Shown: one piece after another, positions 37,651 to 48,387 of the stretch
Layout: every line of letters begins with the position of its first letter
Numbering within the stretch: position 1 is the stretch's first letter
Assembly (NCBI GenBank): GCA_003586115.2
Contig: QVOM02000102.1
Coordinates: 1,967,607-2,031,606, forward strand
DNA from: Salvator merianae
Lineage: Eukaryota > Chordata > Lepidosauria > Squamata > Teiidae
Direction of reading: 5' to 3'
DNA length: 64,000 nt
Program-made: the position numbers and the translations under genes
Notes under the pieces: model-generated
What the model was told of the DNA's origin: nothing
What the model saw: the letters and a program-made list of their open reading frames with translations, nothing else
Database searches by the model: none

Positions 37651-37880
37651 GCATTGATGGCAGGGGCAAGGCCACAGGCTGGGTGGCTATATAGGCTGCA
37701 GAGCCCCAGGTGTAAAGCAGCTTCTTGCTGGCTGGTCCCGGTCCTGCAAAGCTCTAGGGTATTCCAGTGTCCACCAGAGTCCTCCCATTGCCAGAGTCAG
37801 TAGCTCTACCAAGCCTATCTCAGTCTCTCACCCTGAGGCAGCTGGGAGCAGAGGTAGTCTCTCTCTAGCAGTGGGGCATT

Positions 37881-39867
37881 GATTTCATATAAGTGTACAT
37901 TGAACAACCTGGCTAGCTACCTAAATTAGTCTTTCTGATGTCTATGCGAGTGTAAAACAAATATACAAATGAAGGATGCACGCAAGGTGATTGCAGGATC
38001 ATGCAAGGTGGTAAATCACACTGTAGGTTGCTGCAGTTTTTCTATGAAAGGAATTGAGATGAGTGAGAAATACGTGAATAGAATGTGGATAAATAAATAA
38101 AAAGAAGAAACAATACATACTCAAGAACTCTGTGAAAAGTTATTTTGTTATATAAAGGAGGCTATATTTAGTCTATCAGCAGCACACCTGGTTCTCTAAG
38201 TAATGGAATGATAAAAACAAGATGTGGAAATCTGCTGTGCCTCTTATCTTGACATTGAAAGCATCTTCCTATGCCACTTTGCTGTCGCTGGTGACTGATA
38301 TTGGAAGTTATAGAGAATGCTTTCAATCACAGCTAAACTGTTTAATACGCTTCTGATGATAAGAAATGGAGTTCCTTGTTTACAAAGCATATTCAGGTCA
38401 CACAATGCATTCCACCTAATCTCTCAGAACAGCTAATGCTTAATACGATTCCTGACTCTCCCCCCAGTGTTTTAGGAGCTTTTGCAAAAGTAAAGGAATG
38501 GTGGAAAAGCATGAGAACAAATGAATAAAGTAATATAATCTTCCTATCAAGTAGAATTGGGAGCAGGGTAAAAAATGGTGTCCTGTAAGGTCTCTCTTCA
38601 AGGCTGTTTTCTTTGTTGTTGCATCCAGGTGTCAAAAAAGGTTGCCCAGTAAGGGTCCTTGTGGTGTGGCAAGGTTCCATAGGTCCAGCAGCCAGTCTCA
38701 GAGCAGGAGGTCCAGCCTTAGATGCACCTTGCCTTTAAGCCTGCTGGAAAAGGGTTTCTGCTACTGCCATGTGGGGAAGCTTTGACTTACCTGGGGCATT
38801 TTCTGCTTGGTATAATTGAGTGCTGCACAGAAAATGGCCAAACTCTGTAGCCGTTTTCTGTTTAGTGCTTAATCATGCCAGGCAAAAACACTGAAGCTGC
38901 AAAAGTTTTGTTCTGTAACCTTGAATTCTGTGATGGTAGTAAGTGCTGGCTCTGTCCCAAGCAGCAGGATTGGTAGGTCCTGCCATACAAAAAGCCATTT
39001 TCTGGGTATGAAGATGCTGCCTCTGTGTTAACAGGCATACTTCCTCATTTGGAAATTGTACATATTTAAAAGTATTAGCTTTAAAGAGGTTTGGCAACCA
39101 TGTAATTTTATCATCTGTGGTGCTTTTCATAATCATATAAATTCATTGTAATGTAAGAAGTGGTTTCTGTGTGTGTATTTTTGTGTCTGCTTGTGTACAT
39201 GCATATGCATAAAATACTTTTTATTTCAGACATGAACAAATACAGGGTTACAAATTTTGACAGAGTGACTCATTTTGATTTGTAATATTTTATGAAATAT
39301 AAGGATGAGAAAAAAGTGATTAGGAAGGGGCAAAACACTTTTTCACAGCGTCGTTAATTTTTCTTTTCTTCCTATTATTTTTTTCTGCTATATGTTTCTG
39401 TCCAAATTTTTGCAAAAGAAATGTTGAACACTCTTTTTTCTGTTCTCCAGCTGTCTCTATTCCAGTGTATTTAAAGCCCTGTTAAGTTATGCATCCTTCT
39501 CAAGAAATTTAAATGTTAAGAGTGTTTTTGCTTCATTAGATAGGGAGCTGTCTATTGCCAAAGCACATGGACTTAAGAAAGTAGTATGAAATGTTGAAAA
39601 CTCAGGGATTAGATCAGCAGAGGCCTGAATCCTTTTGCAGAGAAACTCTATTTTGGAGATAAAAGCCTGATTTTAAAAGCACAAGTTTGGGTTTTTTTTT
39701 CATCTGGTTCATCTCTTCCCTTCTGCCTACACCTGCATGAAGCATCAAACCAGTCTTTGCTGTATCTGCTCTTCCTCAAGGGCTCTTTAGTGACAGTGGT
39801 AGGGACTGCAGAAGGAGGGAAATAAACTTGGGTATTTGTGGCAACAGTGCCTTGATTTAAACCACAC
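37881..39867. other. Unassigned non-coding stretch
   Basis: About 2 kb with no recognised gene or repeat. Frames under 100 codons without motifs. Confidence 0.4.
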
Positions 39868-39870
39868 CTG

Positions 39871-40085
39871 GGGCCTTTTCACACTTTCCACCATAGAACA
39901 GGATAATTATCCTGTTCTAAGGTGGAACAGACCTCACAGCACAAAAGCCTTTCATACTGCGAGGCCTGGAACATACCAGCAACAGACTACCATCAGTCAC
40001 AGTTTGAATTATGGTGGCCCATGCCATGACAGAGGTCGGGGGAATCTTCTGGCATCTGCCATGGTGATCAGGATGTAGCCAACAG
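39871..40085 (-). mobile_element. GGCC-ended foldback MITE fragment, copy 5
   Basis: The left end is GGGCCTTTTCACACTTT. It is followed by a 42-bp palindrome with one mismatch pair (39886-39927), whose core agaacaggataa/ttatcctgttct (39895-39918) is perfect. Then comes cagacctcacagc-type text as in other copies. The other half is missing or too diverged beyond about 40085. Orientation is the reverse of the 11.4-kb copy. Confidence 0.65.
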
Positions 40086-41389
40086 CCAACAATTACCCAG
40101 AATGCATAGCCCTGTTGTACAGAAGCAGGAATGTAACAGACACTATTAGCCCTGCCATACAGAAGCAGAAGCACAGACATTCTTACTATATACAAATAAA
40201 CATGGATTCCATGAAATCCAAGTCAGAAAGGTTTCAAATACAGGGAAACTGAGCAGAATTCTGGACCCTGTAGAGACCAAATTTACCCATGTTTTTCCTC
40301 TGCCTGAATCCATTTTTAAAAGGACAAGCCTATCCGCAAAAGTACCAACATTTTCCCTTTAGCTCTTAAGAAGCTAAAAAACCCGAGTCAGCTCAGGAAA
40401 TTATACATTAATGGTTAACAAAGGATCTGGGCAAGTATCTGGCCATGAAAACTAGTCCTATTGTTCAAGCCTACATCTGGAGAACTTCTCATTAAGAAGG
40501 CAACAGAATTTAAGCTCATCAACCAGTGCAGTTGTCTGTTTATCTCTCTGTGTGACCCAGCACACATCTTTGCTCAACTAAAAGGAAGCTTGCTCCATTT
40601 TCTACTGGGAAAAAGAATATAAAAGTTCAGGTTTTTCCATTAGGAAACTCTCACACACAAGTCAGGAAGAAGGTATAATTAACCAGGAAAAGAGGAAGAA
40701 TGAAGAATGATCATCTATCTCAGCCCCATTTTCCCTGGCTGAGGGCTGCTTTTACCTCCCTCCTAAGACAGAGAGGGGGAACTGATGCTGTAGTTTTGCA
40801 GTTTTCTTTCTTTTTCTTTTCAGTTGAGCTGATCTCACTCGAAGAGGGATTTTCATCTCTCTCTCCATGCCTCTTGGTAAAAGAGCTGGTTTTTTTTCCT
40901 AAAGGAGTGAGGGCTGTGATGCATTTTCCTCCACTTCCCACTCTCTGATTTTTAACCCATTTGCCTGCAAGAGACCTATGCATCTTTTTCGTCAAATTTT
41001 TCTTTTGGGCATGAAGATCCGCCTGGAGAAGACTGCAGATGGGTAAGATTTACCCTTTAGTGCTAGGATCCTTTCTAGTCTCCGTTGCTAGCTTCTCCCA
41101 GCGTCTTTCTCTCTCCCCCCCCCCACTCATACACACACATTAGCTAGATCTCCTTACTTACGTTTGGAGCCAAGCCTTTTTCTTTTCCTTGTCCAAGTGC
41201 CTAACTACCTATGTTACCTATGAAACTAGCTAATTCTAACAAATTACATTGTTCTAATAAAGATGCACCATTATTTTCAAGGATTACCTCCTCTTTATTT
41301 GGACATTTTGTGCTAGTTTAGCATTATTAAAACCTGGCTGATAAATCGATCCCTAAGAAGGTTTAGTGCCTGGTGTGGCTAATTCCCAA
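40086..41389. other. Unassigned non-coding stretch
   Basis: No recognisable gene or repeat; a C-rich run and a short ACACAC run lie near 41.11-41.14 kb. Confidence 0.4.
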
Positions 41390-41655
41390 AATAAACATTT
41401 TCCCAAGAGCATGGCCTGTAACAAGGAATATGGCATGATTGTGCAGCCATAGCCATGACACACTGCTCAGCATTTGCATCTGGAAGAGGGCACAAATGCA
41501 GTGTATTGGGAGAAGTTCAACTACTCTCAGTAGAGCCGTGGAGCCTGATTTTGTGCACCACAGCAAGTAGCTACCACAGGGGCCTCCATGCAGTGTGGAT
41601 GCACTTCACTAGTGAGCATCCCAATGCTCACTAGTGTAAAGTGTGATAAGGTACC
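41390..41655 (-). mobile_element. GGCC-ended foldback MITE fragment, copy 6
   Basis: The right part carries gtgtggatgcacttcactagtg and a hairpin, cactagtgagcatcccaatgctcactagtg, before agtgtgataaggtac, a degraded terminus. The middle has gtagagccgtggagcctg and accacagcaagtagc, matching the copies at 4.9 and 50.7 kb. The left end is uncertain. Confidence 0.6.
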
Positions 41656-42486
41656 TAGTTCCAGGATGGCTACTGTGAATGCTTGGTCCAGCATTTAAAG
41701 CCAGTATTGGCTTGTGAAACAATTCTTAAAGGTCATTGAGAGTGGAGTAAATCACCAACTGTCAACTTCCATTTGTTTGTAATTCCTCTTTTCTCTTTTC
41801 CTTTCAGTCCTCACCTAGGTTCCACTGTCAAGGGATAGGACAGGAATATACCTTTAAAGGCTCCTGAAAGCAGTTTCAGGAGGAGTTTTCTGAATTACAT
41901 GCCACATCTGTTGAAATGGTTTCTCCTCTACAATCATTAAAGGGGGAGGACTCCCATCCTCTTTTCCACATGAGAACCCTATTACTGCTATCTTGTCAGA
42001 CATCAAGTGGTTTGTGTGTGTGGTGTTTCAGCTCCAAGTAACAGCTGACATTTACAGTTCTTTTCAGTGGTATTGCCCCCAACTCTGACAGATATATAAC
42101 ACTTTATTCTCAATTATTGGATCCCATTTTCTTATTCTGAACTTCCACTAGAATTTATGCATATGACAACAAAGAGCAGAAAACTAAGCAGACCTAAAGG
42201 TTATTATCTACAGACGTTAAAAGCAAACAAAAAGCCCTCAATAGAGTCTTAGAGGTGGTAACATATGGGCAATCCTGTTACAGTCCCACCTCTAATCTAC
42301 ATTAAAGGCCAGAGAATGTACTTTTGGAGAGCATCTCAAGCTTCTTTTGAGACTCTTTTTTTAACTGTGAACAAATGCAACCCTAACTGCATGCTCTGAG
42401 TTTAAGAATGAAAAGAAAAGAAAATCTTCATGGAGGAATACATACCAAAGTGTGACATTTATTTTTTTTCCTGTTCTATTACAATC

Positions 42487-42533
42487 GAAAGAAAGAAAGA
42501 AAGAAAGAAAGAAAGACAGAGAGAAAGACAGAG

Positions 42534-42596
<63 letters not shown>

Positions 42597-42598
42597 AA
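42487..42598. repeat. (GAAA)n microsatellite
   Basis: About 110 nt of GAAA units with two GACAGA interruptions. One strand is almost pure purine. The short lysine/glutamate and serine/phenylalanine frames across it are artefacts of the repeat. Confidence 0.95.
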
Positions 42599-44484
42599 TC
42601 ATGCAGTGCGAATCTTAAAAACAGCCCCCCAAAAATCAAACTTGTAAACCTTGGGGGAAAATAAACTGACCTTGAATTCTCTTCTGTCATTAGATTTCAC
42701 TTGCTTCAGTGGCAGTTATATTGAAGTTCAAACTATAGAGTCCAGTGGGCTGTGTAATATCAAATGTTATTGAGAGCTATCTGCTCTGGGAGCATAAAAT
42801 GAAAATGGCATCGATACTCTTTTGCCATATTATGTGACTATTTCCCTGGGGGCTGTAATTACTGAAATGTCATTAGAAGTTTTGTGGTTAAACTTGTTCT
42901 ACTCTTATGCAGGGAAACTGTAACAAGAAATCTCCAGAGCATTATTACATATAGTATTTTGTGAGTTTTCAACTAACAAAACCAGTGCTCCAATAGGAGT
43001 CATCTGTTCCTGGAAAACCAAGACAATTAGATGAGTTCAGACCCCTGTAAAATCCCTGAGTACTTACCTCACATGCAAGTGAGGCATATAGTTACAGGAA
43101 ATCCTCCACAATTCATTGTTCTTTGCTTTGATCATGGAAACTTCTGAATATAATTGCATAGTCCGAGATCAATCTGTGTGGTTTCTGTTTTGCTATTCCA
43201 TATTTAACAAATTGTGACCCACTTCAAAATATATACTCACATTTATTTGATACTATGTAATTAGAATCCTGATCTCTCAAACAAATGCTGCCAAAGAGAA
43301 ATGTAGCTGCAATTGTACTGGCCAGTTGCTGAGCTTACTGCTTCATTTTTGAGTTTTAAGGCCAGGGAAGAGCAGAGAAGCATGATCTTCAATAGAAGGG
43401 TTACATTGGCAGTGATTAGACTGTTTTTTAAAAACCACAAGAACTACAGTGCTGGCTGTTCTAAGGGCTGGGAGCTCTAAAAAAAATAAAAAAAAATTGT
43501 GAGGCTGCTTTGCTGCTTTGCTGCTATGTTTATCTTTTTAACTTTCTTAACATTCACATGCTACCGTTTCTAAGCCACCTTTAAGCTGCTTTTTAAAAGT
43601 GTGTATCAATGCAGCCTAAGTAAGAAGTAGATCAGCTTTAGTTCTAGTCCACTCCAAGCTGACTATGCTGGCTTACACAGAAACACACATACACACACAG
43701 CTCAGCAAAGGGAAACAAGTAAATGTTTTTTTTTTTTTTTTGCTCCTCATTCCTCAAGTAGAAAGAGAGAGATAGGGAAAGAGGAAGGAACTTTATTTAT
43801 TGCGCTGCATGGGGAGCTAGGAATGATCTCTTTTTCTTCCCTCTTTCTCCCATACACGTATACTCAGAGAATTAAGTCTGACATGAAAAAAAAAGTTTTA
43901 TTTTGAAAAGACAATCTGGAACTGATGCAAGGAGTGAGCAAAACAGTATAGGAAAGGAAGAGGTGAAGGGATTATTCTTCATTGTAGCACAATGAGCTGG
44001 GTAAGCATGCTGTTTTGAGTTGAAACGTAACTTTCTCTGCAGATCCCCCCTCTCTACCTCTTTTCATTTTACATTTAATATGATTCAGCCTTGCACAAGG
44101 AAGAGAAAATGGCTCCACAGTCCATATGGTACTGTTGTCAGCTCCACTGCACCTTAAGAAGTTCTGCACTTGTGTTTACATGTGGGTACTTGTGCACAGA
44201 AAGAGTAAAAAATTGCATAAACCTAAAAATTATGATTCAATTTGAATCAAACTGAACAACATTTGATTTGGTTCTATGTGAAGAACTTCATCTCTGAACA
44301 GACAAGGTGTTGAAAATTCAAACGGAGAATTATTCAAATTAGTTTGTCACATATGTAACAGAGAGGCAAATAGAAACTATGTTTGTTTTGCAAATGAAAA
44401 TTAGAAGACATTCTAAACTTCTTTCCTTGATCATAAAAGAAGCATTTTAAGCACAGATTTTCTTAAGGTTCAGGGTTGCTGGCA
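42599..44484. other. Unassigned non-coding stretch
   Basis: AT-rich sequence with a T run at 43726-43741. Around 44225-44340 there are words such as gattcaatttgaatcaaac that may be remains of an old TAGGGATGTGCAC element, but no ends are present. Confidence 0.4.
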
Positions 44485-44492
44485 GTGGTGGT

Positions 44493-45609
44493 TAGGGATG
44501 TGCACGAAATTTCGAAGCAACGAAATTTCGTACGAATTTCGTTGCTTCGCAACATTCACATTGAATGCAAAGTGCCCTCTCTATTGCGAAAGCGAATAGC
44601 GAAAGTCGCGGCCATTTTCGTCAATTTTCGTGACCTTCGCCACTCACCGCGAATGGCTATTTTCGTCTTTTTTCACTGCAAAAACTGCGATGCAACGAAG
44701 CTCGGTAGCTTCGTAGCATCAAGTCTCTGCCTCTAGAGGTGGAAATTGTAATGCATCACATTAGGAAAGACGTTATTTTTTTAACTCTTCACCTGCCTCG
44801 CAGCGATCGCACCGCATGAGGATGAGAAACTCAGATGGCTAGGAGTTAATAAAACGTCTTTGATGGTGGTATATAGTTCTGCTTTTTGAAACGGAGGGCA
44901 AGACAAGGCGTCATTTTGCTGCTGCTCGGAAGTAGGGAGGGAGGGCAAGACAAGGCGTCATTTCGCTGCTGCTCAGAAGTAGGGAGGGAGTTATTTCATC
45001 CTGCGGCTGCCGCCAGTCTTCTAAATTATGCGCTGAGCTGAAGGCAATTGCTTCGCACGTCGCTGACTAAGCCTGCCCGCCTCGTTGGCGAGGTAATAAT
45101 TTCTGTGCCCCAAACGATCGGCACGGACGGCAGACAGCAATGAGTTGCGCCGATAAGTTAAAGGGACAGAAGTTAGCGCGCATGCACGCACAGACATGAG
45201 CGTCGAAAAGGCATCGAAAATGACGAAAAATCAAAGCGAAAAAAATTCCTTCGCTTGCTTTCGATCTGCAGTGAGGAACCCCAAACGTGCCTTCGTTGCT
45301 TTGAATCCTGCTACAAACCGGCCACCGGTAAAAAGTAAGCTCCTTGCAAGTTTTACCTTTAACGAAGCAACTCCTTAAATTAGCAATGTGGACGGTAAAA
45401 TATAGAAGGGACAGGGCAGGGGGATATGCGGCATTTGTTTTTCGCTACTTATTTCATTGATTTTGTACTTCTGGGTTTTTTGCGAAAATTTTCGCTGCAA
45501 AAACGAACATCGCCATTTTCGCGACTTCCGTTTTCGTGCGAAAACGAAGCAACGAAGCTTCGATGCATTGCGAAACGAACAGAGAAAATTCCTTTTGTGC
45601 ACATCCCTA
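44493..45609 (-). mobile_element. hAT-type MITE copy B
   Basis: 1117 bp. Both termini are TAGGGATGTGCAC inverted; the exact 8-bp duplication gtggtggt lies at 44485-44492 and 45610-45617. The last ~100 bp contains ttttcgtgcgaaaacgaag (45531-45549), a module shared with copies A, C and D. The ~700-bp centre is GC- and CpG-rich and not shared with the others, and holds a 47-bp direct duplication (44894-44940 and 44941-44987). No transposase frame is present. Confidence 0.9.
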
Positions 45610-45617
45610 GTGGTGGT

Positions 45618-46795
45618 AGCTTATTATGGATAAGTCATAGTAGATGTAAAAATGAAGCAAGGCAGGGAGACAAAATTGGAAGAGATTTTGAACTTTTTAG
45701 CACTGTAGCTTTTGAACCTCTTCAGGCCAGAGATGGTGCTGATACTTGTGAAACATAGTGAAGTATTGTGATTGGCTAGTTCAAAAAAAAGGGGGGGTAC
45801 CTCTGTCCTTTCCCTGAGAACACAAGTAATTTGGACTAGCATTCACACCAAGGCAGCAAGCTGAATTAATTGGGGGGTGGGGGGATGGACTATAAGAGGG
45901 TAAAATCCTCTCTGCAAAAACTGCAGACTAAGGCAGGAATACAACAGAACATGCATGAAAGATCAAATTTTCATGTGAACTTTGTGGACATAGGCTGGCT
46001 GACATCTGTAAAAAAACAAAAACAAAAACAGAAAACAGTAATAAAATTGCTACCATGGTTGGGTACATTGTATGCATGATAACCTGATCACAAGTTTAAT
46101 AATTCAAAGTAATTCTTTTCATTGAAGCTTCCCCCCCCCCCCCCATTTGATCATAGAGTTTCTACACTGAAAAGTGTATTACAGGGAAAATGGTACATTG
46201 ATTTTACTGATTACAATAAAAATAATGACAATTCAAATGACTTTAAGTCGTCTAACTTGCCAGCTGGAGTTTTATTTATTTATTAAAAAGCTGATGAGCT
46301 GCCCTTCATCTATGTCAATACCAGCTACAGTTCATGTAGTGAATCATAGGGTGGAGGTGAAATGTCAGTTACGATTAGGCTTTGATGTGTCTCATGGCAC
46401 TTTGATGCGTTGCAGAAGAAAGTGCTATTTGTAAACATCAAAGCTTTTCAACATATCCCCACTTCACCTTTTTCACTTATACCCTGCTGTGTTGCTTGTT
46501 TTAATAGGTGTTGGGATGGGGTAGAAAACATAAATCATAAATATAGAATGTTCTCTTCAAGTCAAATGAGCCTAAAACAAAAGATTAGACTAAACAATAA
46601 TAAAATAAATGCATTCTGTGAACAGGAAGCTGATCGTGGTAAAAGTGGCCAGAGGGAATCCCACAGCTGAGGTGAGATGAGTACAAACAACTCTCCTCTG
46701 CATCACCAAAATGAGATTTCTCTTATGGACTTTTAGAAACTGCAACCATGTATTTCTTTGCTTTATAAATATATATAAGCTGCCCTTTAAAGAGT
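45618..46795. other. Unassigned non-coding stretch
   Basis: No gene recognised; contains the C run at 46131. Confidence 0.4.
46131..46144. repeat. Poly(C) run
   Basis: Fourteen consecutive C. A simple repeat; a similar run occurs near 55740-55753. Confidence 0.9.
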
Positions 46796-46890
46796 TTGTT
46801 TGTTTATTTATTTATTTGCATTTTTATCCTGCCCTATACCTGAAGGTCTCAGGGTAGGTTACAACAATTAAAACAAAAACATGCCTCATA
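46796..46890 (-). mobile_element. L2-type LINE 3' terminus, very short
   Basis: On the plus strand, tttatttatttatttgc followed by atcctgccctatacc, then gaaggtctcagggtaggttac. This is the antisense form of the L2 3' end also seen at 34.13 kb (accccgccctatacc). Only about 95 bp, so heavily 5'-truncated. It lies next to the hAT-type MITE C. Confidence 0.75.
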
Positions 46891-46918
46891 AAAGGCATGC
46901 AATTTTGTTGTCAGAAAG

Positions 46919-47524
46919 TAGGGATGTGCACGAAGCTTCGTGCCTTTCGAATTTCACGTGAAAATGGCATTTCTGCCATCTTCGCACAAAATGCGAAGTG
47001 AAAAGGGGGTAGCGAATGCGAATGGCGAAGGTCCTGGCGACTTTCGCTGTTGTTCAGGACCTTCGCCATTTGCCGCAAGTTCCCTCTTTTTGGCCGCTAG
47101 AAGCTCGGTTGCATCAAAGCTTCACACAGCCTTAAAGAGGGAACTTGCCAATCAGAAACGTCAGAAAAATCAAGGTGAAGGGAAAGACCATCGCTTTGAT
47201 TTTTCTGACATTTCCGATCGCTCTCTCTCTCTGTCTCTCATTCCCCCTAGTCTGTCAGTGTGCGTGCACAACTGACAGGCTAGGGGGAATGAGAGAGCGA
47301 TCAGAAACGGAGACAAATCAAGGCGAAGGGAAGACCTTCGTGGCGAAGGTCTTCCCTTCGCCTTGATTTTTCTCCGTTTCTGAACAGTTGGTCACTGCGA
47401 AGATTTTCGCAGCGAAAACAAAAGGCTCCCTTTTTGAGCCTCTCGTTTTTGTGCGAAAATGAAGCTCCGTTGCTTCGCAGCACTGCGAAGCGAAGAGGGG
47501 AAAGTGCCTTCGTGCACATCCCTA
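46919..47524 (-). mobile_element. hAT-type MITE copy C with strong hairpins
   Basis: 606 bp. Both ends are TAGGGATGTGCACGAAG inverted; the exact 8-bp duplication tcagaaag lies at 46911-46918 and 47525-47532. Its right 80 bp matches, reversed, the left end of copies A and D. Two large stem-loops lie in the centre: 24-bp arms at 47236-47259 and 47271-47294 with one mismatch, then 39-bp arms at 47302-47340 and 47344-47382 with one mismatch and a 3-nt loop. Non-coding. Confidence 0.92.
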
Positions 47525-47532
47525 TCAGAAAG

Positions 47533-48173
47533 CTTTACAAAGTGCATTTTGTAAATTTTTGTAACTATAAAATGTTATGTGACTGGACTCTATTCATGGC
47601 TGATCTTTTGGCCCAATCTAGATGGAGGCAAACCAGATCTGCTTTCAAGAGAAAAATAATTTTTCTCCCACTGCACACAAAACATTCCAGTTTTAATTAG
47701 TGTGCTAATGGCATACTGTGAGCCAGGCTCCATTCAAAAGAAGCTCTTATGAAGCTGAATGGAGCTGGTAGCCATAGAAACTGGCATGGGGTTGGGAAGA
47801 CCTTGGCCAAATCAAAGAGGTTCCATTTTGTTTCTCTGTGGTTCCTGCAGAAGCTGAATTTCCTGGCCTGAAGGTGGACATGTGGCCAGTATGTGACCTG
47901 AAATTCCAGGTTTCTAGTTGGAATGAACATTATGCAACTATTAGACTTTGCGCCTCTATACTGACCCATCTACTATATTTTATTGCAAAACTAGAATACA
48001 GATTGAAGAACCACTATGTTCTAATGCCTTCCAATCTAATTTATAGGTGGATAATCGATGCTACTAAGTACTAACACATACTTCAGATAGCTCCTTCCCT
48101 TTCCAGTGACAAGAAAACACCCACCTAATTCAGCTGGCCTAATTTTCTAGGTCCTCTCCCCCAAGCTAGGTTT
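47533..48173. other. Unassigned non-coding stretch
   Basis: No recognisable gene or repeat. Confidence 0.4.
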
Positions 48174-48176
48174 TCA

Positions 48177-48320
48177 AGTCCTTTCTCCACTGGGTCTTAT
48201 TCCAGATTATATCCTGGAATAGGAACCTGCCGTACTCATGCTAGTGCAGACTATGGCAAACCCCAGGCAGGTCCCTATTCCAGAATATAATCTGGAATAA
48301 GGCCCAGTGCAGAAAGGACC
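48177..48320. mobile_element. Short palindromic GGCC-type foldback (type 2 short), copy 2
   Basis: A 144-bp near-complete inverted repeat. The left arm begins agtcctttctccactggg and ends at 48231; the right arm from 48266 is its inverse, ending cagaaaggacc. The trinucleotide tca flanks both sides (48174-48176, 48321-48323). Loop text gctagtgcagactatgg is shared with the 29.9-kb copy. Confidence 0.8.
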
Positions 48321-48387
48321 TCAGTCTTTCAGAATGAGCTGGGTATCTCATGCTGTAATGAGTAGTTGCTAAAATGCTGCTGTCTAA

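Larger units (their letters stand above)
34108..37880 (-). mobile_element. Nearly full-length L2-clade LINE
   Basis: A ~3.8-kb non-LTR retrotransposon on the minus strand. From its 5' end near 37880: GC-rich 5' region with tandem monomers (37880-37260), apurinic-type endonuclease (about 37200-36540), linker (36540-35730), reverse transcriptase (35720-35118), C-terminal region (to 34388), and a 3' terminus with the antisense motif ctaccccgccctatacc at 34131. Several frameshifts, a stop and a 20-bp duplication show it no longer encodes a working protein. L2 elements move by target-primed reverse transcription; the 5' limit is estimated. Confidence 0.85.

Noticed and set aside
42430..42690. Charged KERKKER or serine/phenylalanine-rich peptides
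   Set aside because: Translations of the GAAA microsatellite; the same applies to the frame at 62813-63181.
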